In this document: positions 15,453-19,783 of the stretch, in pieces | Position numbering within the stretch: position 1 is the stretch's first letter | Layout: each line of letters starts with the position of its first letter | Assembly (NCBI GenBank): GCA_022402505.1 | Contig: JAKRSE010000192.1 | Span: 1 to 19,783, forward strand | Length of the DNA: 19,783 bases | Direction: 5' to 3' | Source: Fimbriimonadaceae bacterium | Lineage (GTDB): Bacteria > Armatimonadota > Fimbriimonadia > Fimbriimonadales > Fimbriimonadaceae | Translations under genes and position numbers: made by a program | The notes under the pieces: model-generated | Told to the model about the DNA's origin: nothing | The model's database searches: none | Seen by the model: the letters and a program-made list of their open reading frames with translations, nothing else

Positions 15453-15890
15453 TTACAGCCGGATGTCCACGATCCCGCTGACGCCGACTCCGTTGACCGC
15501 CTTCAGCTCATCCAGTCGGTCGGGGTTGGCTTCGGAGACCGGAATGAGGCCGCGGAGCATCACTTCTCGGCCCAGGAACTGGGCTTCCGGAGCGGCGACC
15601 GCCTGGACCCGCTCGACGTTGCGACGAGAGCCCTTCACCTGAGCCGCGCCGATGGCGCCTCGGGTGTTCAGGCCGATCGTGATGATCGGGACGACCTTGG
15701 TGAAGCTGTCTTCGGTGTCGCTGTGTCGGACCATGCGGTTCATCGCCCGGTTCATTTCGGGGCCGAACTGCCGGACGGCCGCCCCGACGCCCAGGATTTT
15801 GATGACCTGCTGCAGCTGGGCCGTCCCCAGCGCCAGAAGGCCGAGGGAGGCGACGACGACGAGTCCGATGCGGGCGATGCGATTCTTCAT
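15453..15890 (-). CDS. Small secreted protein of unknown function, partner of SLH porin
   Basis: 145 residues with a clear signal peptide (MKNRIARIGLVVVASLGLLALGTA, likely cut after GTA). The mature part reads QLQQVIKILGVGAAVRQFGPEMNRAMNRM followed by alternating strands (VVPIITIG, GAIGAAQVKG, EVMLRGLIPV, GVSGIVDIRL). I recall similar small proteins beside SLH outer-membrane proteins in Armatimonadota, but cannot verify this here. ATG 15890 has AAGGG 7 nt upstream. It lies 48 nt after the porin stop on the same strand, so the two are probably co-transcribed. An envelope role is inferred; the biochemical function is unknown. Confidence 0.75.
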   Translation of the reverse strand: MKNRIARIGLVVVASLGLLALGTAQLQQVIKILGVGAAVRQFGPEMNRAMNRMVRHSDTEDSFTKVVPIITIGLNTRGAIGAAQVKGSRRNVERVQAVAAPEAQFLGREVMLRGLIPVSEANPDRLDELKAVNGVGVSGIVDIRL

Positions 15891-15938
15891 GTCATCCCTT
15901 CTGACGATCCAGAAGCCTCGCCGGGTCGCTCGCCAGGC

Positions 15939-17816
15939 TCAGAATCGGACGCTGAACTGGGTCCCCAGCAACCCGCCCTTGTACCGATCGGCGAAGCCGT
16001 CGCCGAATCGGAAGGCCTCGGGCGAGCCCTTGAAGTCCACGTCGCTGAACCGATAGATCAGCCCGAACCGCGAGGTTTCGCCAAGGTTCCAATCCAGGCC
16101 AAGGGAGTACCAGCGCTGGGTCGGGTCGCCGAGGCCGGGCGGGTTCATCTCATAGTCCAGCCTCACGTCCTCGTAGCCGAGCTTCAGGGTCACATCGTCT
16201 CGGAGCCGGTATTCGAGTCCAAAGATCAGTGAGGTGAGCCGGTCGTCGCCGTTCAGCAGGGCCCCACCGGCCGTCTGCGATCCATCCAGAAACTCGCCTC
16301 GACCTGAAAGGGTCAGCCGCGAGCCGGCCTTCCAGTCGGCTCCGAACCGCCAGCCCTTGACTCCGACCGGGTTCCAGAAGGTTCCCAGCCGACCCCAGTC
16401 GCCCGCCGCCGCGAAGTTCGCCTCGATGTCCCGGTAGCCGGCCGAGAGGTTCAGGGCTCCCGAACGGACCCCGAGCGAGACATCGAAGGCGGTGTTGTCG
16501 GTGTCCAGCGAGGTGGAGGTGTTCTCCGAGAAGGAGGTCCGGGCATAGGAGGCGTCCAAGCGGAACCCGCCGAACCCGGCCTCGATCGCCCCGCCGAAGA
16601 CATTGATCCGGTTCGCCGCGACGCCTCCGGGAAAGATGGTGTCGTTGGTGTCGTGGTACAGGTAGGCGGCTCGAATCTTCGCGGTCTCGGAGACGCGGAA
16701 GGAGACGTCGGCGCCGAGGGTCTGATCGATTCGGCCGGTCTCGGTGGCGATTTCGTTGAGGAGGGTTCCGTTCTGGCCCCGCGCGGTGTTTCGGCCGCCG
16801 AACACTCCCAGGACGGCATTGCCGAAGTCCAGCTCCACCCGGCCGCCATCCATCAGGTGCCGGCCGTCGTCCCAACGGGGGTTGGAGAATTCGGGCGTGT
16901 AGTCCGGGCGGCGGTAGAGATAGGAGCCGAGTTCCAGGCCGAAACGGCCCAGGGTCGCCGTGGTCGGCATCCCGAAGGCGCCGATGTCGAAGGAGGCGGT
17001 CAGCTCTTCGACGTAGGCTTCGCTCAGGGTGTCGCTGTAATTCAGCATCCCCGGCCGGTTGCGCCCCTGGGTGTCGCCGAGCAGGTTGCCGAGGACCAGA
17101 GAGGCGTTCACCTTCGGCCCGTCCGCGGGTTCGGAAGAGAGGGTGATGACCGACTCATGGAAGACGTTCAGGTCTCGGGTCATTCCGACCGGCTGTCCGG
17201 CATAAGAGCCTCGACCGTAGCCCGTGGCCCGACCCGTGGGGCTGAGTCCGAAGAGTCCGGCGGAGCTGTGCCCGGCCAGGACCAGGAGATCGGCCGAGCC
17301 TCCGATCTGGATCGGGTCGCGGCGGTTCTCCAGGGCGGTGATCCGCTCGTCGAGGGCGGCGGTCTGCTCCTTCAGCCGGCCGACATCCACTCCCAGGGAG
17401 GCGAGCTCCGGCCGGAACTCGTCGATCAGGCGGCGGAGCTCGGCCAGACCGGCTTCCGACTCCGAGATCCGCCGTGTCAGGTCGGCGGGGATGGCGGGGA
17501 TCGGCGGCTTGGGTCCGCCTGCTCCGGCGATCCGGGCGTCCAGGTCCGAAACGGTCTGGGCGAGGCTCGACGTCCTCGCCTCGATCATCTGCCAGAGGCG
17601 GTGGATGGCGACCGCGAATTCGTACCGCGTCATCGGCCTGGCCCCTCGGTAGAGGCCGTCCGGGTAGCCGACGACGACCCGATCCTTCAGCCGGGCGAGC
17701 GATTCGTGGGCCCAGTGATCGGCCGGAACGTCGGGAAACGGCTCCTGGGCGGGGCTGACGGCGGCCAGACAGACGGCGGCCAGAGTCGCGACGGAGATGC
17801 GGAACCTATTCACCAT
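15939..17816 (-). CDS. SLH-domain outer-membrane porin
   Basis: A 625-residue outer-membrane protein. It has a signal peptide (residues 1-23, likely cleaved after SPA) and one SLH domain at ~27-75 (FPDVPADHWAHESLARL, GYPDGLYRG, MTRYEFAVAI) expected to bind cell-wall polymers. A coiled-coil stretch (~95-175; RRLIDEFRPELASL, LKEQTAALDERITALENR) follows. The beta-barrel is built from alternating amphipathic strands and ends in phenylalanine (FSVRF), a typical assembly signal. This arrangement tethers outer membrane to peptidoglycan, as in OmpM-like/SLH porins of diderms without classic Lpp/OmpA tethers. ATG 17816 was chosen because the signal peptide starts there and GAGGA lies ~9 nt before it; upstream in-frame codons are implausible. 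Confidence 0.9.
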   Translation of the reverse strand: MVNRFRISVATLAAVCLAAVSPAQEPFPDVPADHWAHESLARLKDRVVVGYPDGLYRGARPMTRYEFAVAIHRLWQMIEARTSSLAQTVSDLDARIAGAGGPKPPIPAIPADLTRRISESEAGLAELRRLIDEFRPELASLGVDVGRLKEQTAALDERITALENRRDPIQIGGSADLLVLAGHSSAGLFGLSPTGRATGYGRGSYAGQPVGMTRDLNVFHESVITLSSEPADGPKVNASLVLGNLLGDTQGRNRPGMLNYSDTLSEAYVEELTASFDIGAFGMPTTATLGRFGLELGSYLYRRPDYTPEFSNPRWDDGRHLMDGGRVELDFGNAVLGVFGGRNTARGQNGTLLNEIATETGRIDQTLGADVSFRVSETAKIRAAYLYHDTNDTIFPGGVAANRINVFGGAIEAGFGGFRLDASYARTSFSENTSTSLDTDNTAFDVSLGVRSGALNLSAGYRDIEANFAAAGDWGRLGTFWNPVGVKGWRFGADWKAGSRLTLSGRGEFLDGSQTAGGALLNGDDRLTSLIFGLEYRLRDDVTLKLGYEDVRLDYEMNPPGLGDPTQRWYSLGLDWNLGETSRFGLIYRFSDVDFKGSPEAFRFGDGFADRYKGGLLGTQFSVRF

Positions 17817-17853
17817 TTGGTTGAATCCTCGGCCCCAAGCTCGGCCGGGCCCC

Positions 17854-17881
17854 ATTATGCCCGAAGCGAAGCCGGTCACAA
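17854..17881 (-). promoter_or_regulatory. Candidate promoter of the SLH porin operon
   Basis: TTGTGA (17881-17876) and CATAAT (17859-17854) are separated by 16 bp. Transcription would start ~30 nt before the porin ATG at 17816. The same CATAAT hexamer occurs just before the lipoprotein gene at 1723. Confidence 0.5.
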
Positions 17882-17890
17882 TCCCCGGTC

Positions 17891-18748
17891 ATGGCGGCGA
17901 AGTTTCTGGGAGCCCACATGCCGACGGGCAAAGGTCTGCCGAAATCGGTGTCGGCTCTGCGCGAGATCGGCGGCAACGCCCTGCAGGTCTTCACGAGCAA
18001 TCCTCGGAGCTGGTCGGGAAAGCCGGTGTCCCCGGAGGCCGCCGAAGCGTTCCGCGCCGCCGTCGCCGGGGCGGATGTGGAGGTCGCCCTCGCCTCGCAC
18101 GACACCTATCTGGTGAACCTCTGCGCCGAATCCGAAGAGATTGTCGCCAAGAGCCGAGCGGCGTTGATCGAGGAGTTGACCCGGTGCGACGCCCTGGGGA
18201 TTCCGGTCGCGGTCAGCCACATCGGGGCCCGCATGAGTCGGAGCGACGAGGAGGCCGAGGCCCTGGCGGTCGAGGGGATTCTGCACGTCCTGGATCGGGC
18301 CCCCGGATCGGCCTGTCTGCTGATGGAGACCACGGCGGGCCAGGGCAGCTCGCTGAACGCGGACCTGGGGCAGATCGGAAGGATCATGAAGGCGGCGGGC
18401 GGGCCCGAGCGGCTCGGAGTCTGCCTGGACACCTGCCATGTCTTCGCCGCCGGGTACGACATTCGGACCGAGGCCGGTTGGCGCTCTCTGCTTGACGAGT
18501 TCGAATCGGAGATCGGGCTGGACCGGCTCCGGTTGATCCATGTCAACGACAGCCAGAAGCCGCTTGGCAGCCGGAAGGACCGCCACGCCCACATCGGTCA
18601 GGGCGAGATCGGGATGGAGTGCTTCGAGATTCTGGTGAACCTGGTCGAGTTGGAGAACGTCCCGATGACGCTGGAGACTCCGGACGCGGAAACGAGCCAC
18701 GGCGCAAACCTTGCGACTCTGCAGGGTCTGCGCCGTGGCTCGGCTTGA
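17891..18748 (+). CDS. nfo: Endonuclease IV (AP endonuclease)
   Basis: Cleaves DNA 5' to abasic sites in base-excision repair. The 285-residue TIM-barrel has all nine expected metal ligands: H70, H110, E146, D180, H183, H217, D230, H232 and E262, so three metals can bind and activity is expected. Family signatures include GNALQVFTSNPRSW near 28, SHDTYLVNL, LMETTAGQGSSL, GVCLDTCHVFAAGYD and HVNDSQKPLGSRKDRHAHIGQG. ATG 17891 has no Shine-Dalgarno; a CACAAT 7 nt upstream might indicate a leaderless start. It diverges from the SLH porin over 74 bp and converges on the chemoreceptor gene with 10 nt between stops. Confidence 0.96.
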   Translation: MAAKFLGAHMPTGKGLPKSVSALREIGGNALQVFTSNPRSWSGKPVSPEAAEAFRAAVAGADVEVALASHDTYLVNLCAESEEIVAKSRAALIEELTRCDALGIPVAVSHIGARMSRSDEEAEALAVEGILHVLDRAPGSACLLMETTAGQGSSLNADLGQIGRIMKAAGGPERLGVCLDTCHVFAAGYDIRTEAGWRSLLDEFESEIGLDRLRLIHVNDSQKPLGSRKDRHAHIGQGEIGMECFEILVNLVELENVPMTLETPDAETSHGANLATLQGLRRGSA

Positions 18749-18758
18749 TCGGTCAGGG

Positions 18759-19783
18759 TCAGGCGGCTTCGTCCACGTGGAAGCGGGCGGAGGCCTCTTC
18801 CAGAATGTGAGCGGCCCGGTTCAGCTCCTGGCTGAGGCGCTTGATCTCAGTGATCCCCTGGGCCTGATGTTCCAGAGTCTCGCTGACCATGTTGGCGGAG
18901 GCGGCCAGCTGCTGCGATCCGGCGGTGAGCTCCTGGGCGGCGGCCGAATGCTCTTCGCCGATGGCGACGATGCCGGTCAATGCCTGGTCCACCTGGTCCA
19001 CCCGATCGGCCATGTCTCCGACCTGGCGGCGGGTCTCTTCGATGTTCCGCTCGACCGAGGTCGCTCCCAGTTCGACCAGCTCGTTCGAGTGATCCATCTC
19101 TCGGACCGCATCTTCCACCGCCCTGGAGACGCCTTCGATCAGCGAGGCGATCTGCTGGGCGGCTTCGCTGCTCCGTTCGGCCAGCTTGCGGACTTCGTCG
19201 GCGACCACGGCAAAGCCCCGTCCCTGCTCCCCGGCTCGGGCCGCTTCGATGGCGGCGTTGAGGGCCAGGAGGTTGGTCTGGTTGGCGATGTCGTCGATGG
19301 TCTGGACGATCTCCCGGATCTCGCCCTGCTTGCGGCCGAGGTCTCGGACGACCTGGACGGTCTGTTGCGACTGGCCCTTGAGTGAATCCAGGGATCGAAG
19401 GGTCTGGGTGACCAGGTTGACCCGCTTGGTTTCGGATTCGGCCTGGATCGTGTTGGCCGCTTGGGTTTCGTCGAGGAACTCGCGGAGCTGGCCGAGAGCC
19501 GACATGGCCGACTGCAGCTGGAGGTTCAGGTTCTCGCTTCCCTGGGCGATGTGGCTCGCGGTTTCGGCCGAGTCGTGGCTGGCCGAGGCGACTTCGCGGA
19601 CCGAGCGACTGATGTCTCGAATGCCCGACTCGCCTTCGCCGGCCGAGGATTCAAGGCCGTCGGCGATCCGTCCGGTCTCGCCGACCTGAACCCGCAGGTC
19701 GCCGAGAAGCCGCCTCAGGTTCTCGCCCATCTCGGCCAGAGCGTTGCCCATCACGTCCTCGGGGCTCTTGGGCTTGATCTGGT
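18759..19783 (-). CDS. Methyl-accepting chemotaxis protein, C-terminal part (5' end off the window)
   Basis: The frame stays open to the right edge. The segment before the first in-window start codons (QIKPKSPEDVMGNALAEMGENLRRL) reads like the end of a HAMP domain, so the true start lies beyond 19783. The visible ~340 residues are the cytoplasmic signalling coiled coil: heptad-rich adaptation helices around a highly conserved tip (IVQTIDDIANQTNLLALNA, then EAARAGEQGRGFAVVADEVR) that binds CheA and CheW. No CheR-docking pentapeptide is at the C-terminus (ends RFHVDEAA). The ligand-binding part is not visible, so the stimulus is unknown. It works with the flagellar system implied by the flagellin gene. 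Confidence 0.93.
   Translation of the reverse strand, partial: QIKPKSPEDVMGNALAEMGENLRRLLGDLRVQVGETGRIADGLESSAGEGESGIRDISRSVREVASASHDSAETASHIAQGSENLNLQLQSAMSALGQLREFLDETQAANTIQAESETKRVNLVTQTLRSLDSLKGQSQQTVQVVRDLGRKQGEIREIVQTIDDIANQTNLLALNAAIEAARAGEQGRGFAVVADEVRKLAERSSEAAQQIASLIEGVSRAVEDAVREMDHSNELVELGATSVERNIEETRRQVGDMADRVDQVDQALTGIVAIGEEHSAAAQELTAGSQQLAASANMVSETLEHQAQGITEIKRLSQELNRAAHILEEASARFHVDEAA

Noticed and set aside
16653..18116. 487-codon plus-strand frame opposite the SLH porin
   Set aside because: It is antisense to a convincing signal-peptide/SLH/barrel protein and runs out of frame into nfo.

Overview
The window is GC-rich, densely packed bacterial chromosome, mostly housekeeping genes with some surface and motility genes. 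The best guess for the host is Armatimonadota (Fimbriimonadia-like). This rests on the LFPVFAKARE string in the N-terminal anchor of a TPR protein, which is characteristic of pilin-like proteins of that phylum, and on a diderm-type SLH-domain outer-membrane porin followed by a small secreted protein. A flagellin and a chemoreceptor indicate a motile cell. The lineage call is inference; no rRNA gene is present.

Layout from left to right. (1) An alanine racemase gene (+) preceded by a 6-codon mini-ORF, converging on a small lipoprotein gene (-). (2) A minus-strand block reading purS, purQ, then flagellin; the flagellin upstream region carries three AT/CCGG motifs spaced exactly 20 bp. (3) On the plus strand: a zinc-ribbon ABC exporter, a strong hairpin, a structured leader before rpsO (S15), rpsO with a textbook terminator, and pnp (PNPase) with an Arg/Gly/Asp-rich tail. 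(4) On the minus strand: a TPR protein with a pilin-like anchor, a probable unannotated small ORF followed by a hairpin, tRNA-Leu(GAG), a LURP-one-related protein, and a membrane-anchored MsrB. (5) On the plus strand: an unusual fusion of a restriction-methylase-type N-terminal region with a Schlafen AlbA_2 domain, then hslU. (6) On the minus strand: SLH porin and small secreted protein. (7) Endonuclease IV (+), converging on the 3' part of a methyl-accepting chemotaxis protein that runs off the right edge.

Functional themes are cell-wall precursor supply (Alr), purine synthesis (PurS/PurQ), translation and RNA turnover (S15, PNPase, tRNA-Leu), protein quality and repair (HslU, MsrB), DNA repair (Nfo), envelope architecture (SLH porin, lipoprotein) and motility/chemotaxis (flagellin, MCP). 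No insertion sequences, CRISPR arrays, rRNA or phage genes were seen.

The most unusual items are the methylase-N-domain/AlbA_2 fusion (12510-13982), the helically phased repeats upstream of flagellin (3431-3496), the rpsO leader fold (6981-7050) and the small ORF with its own hairpin (10795-10985).
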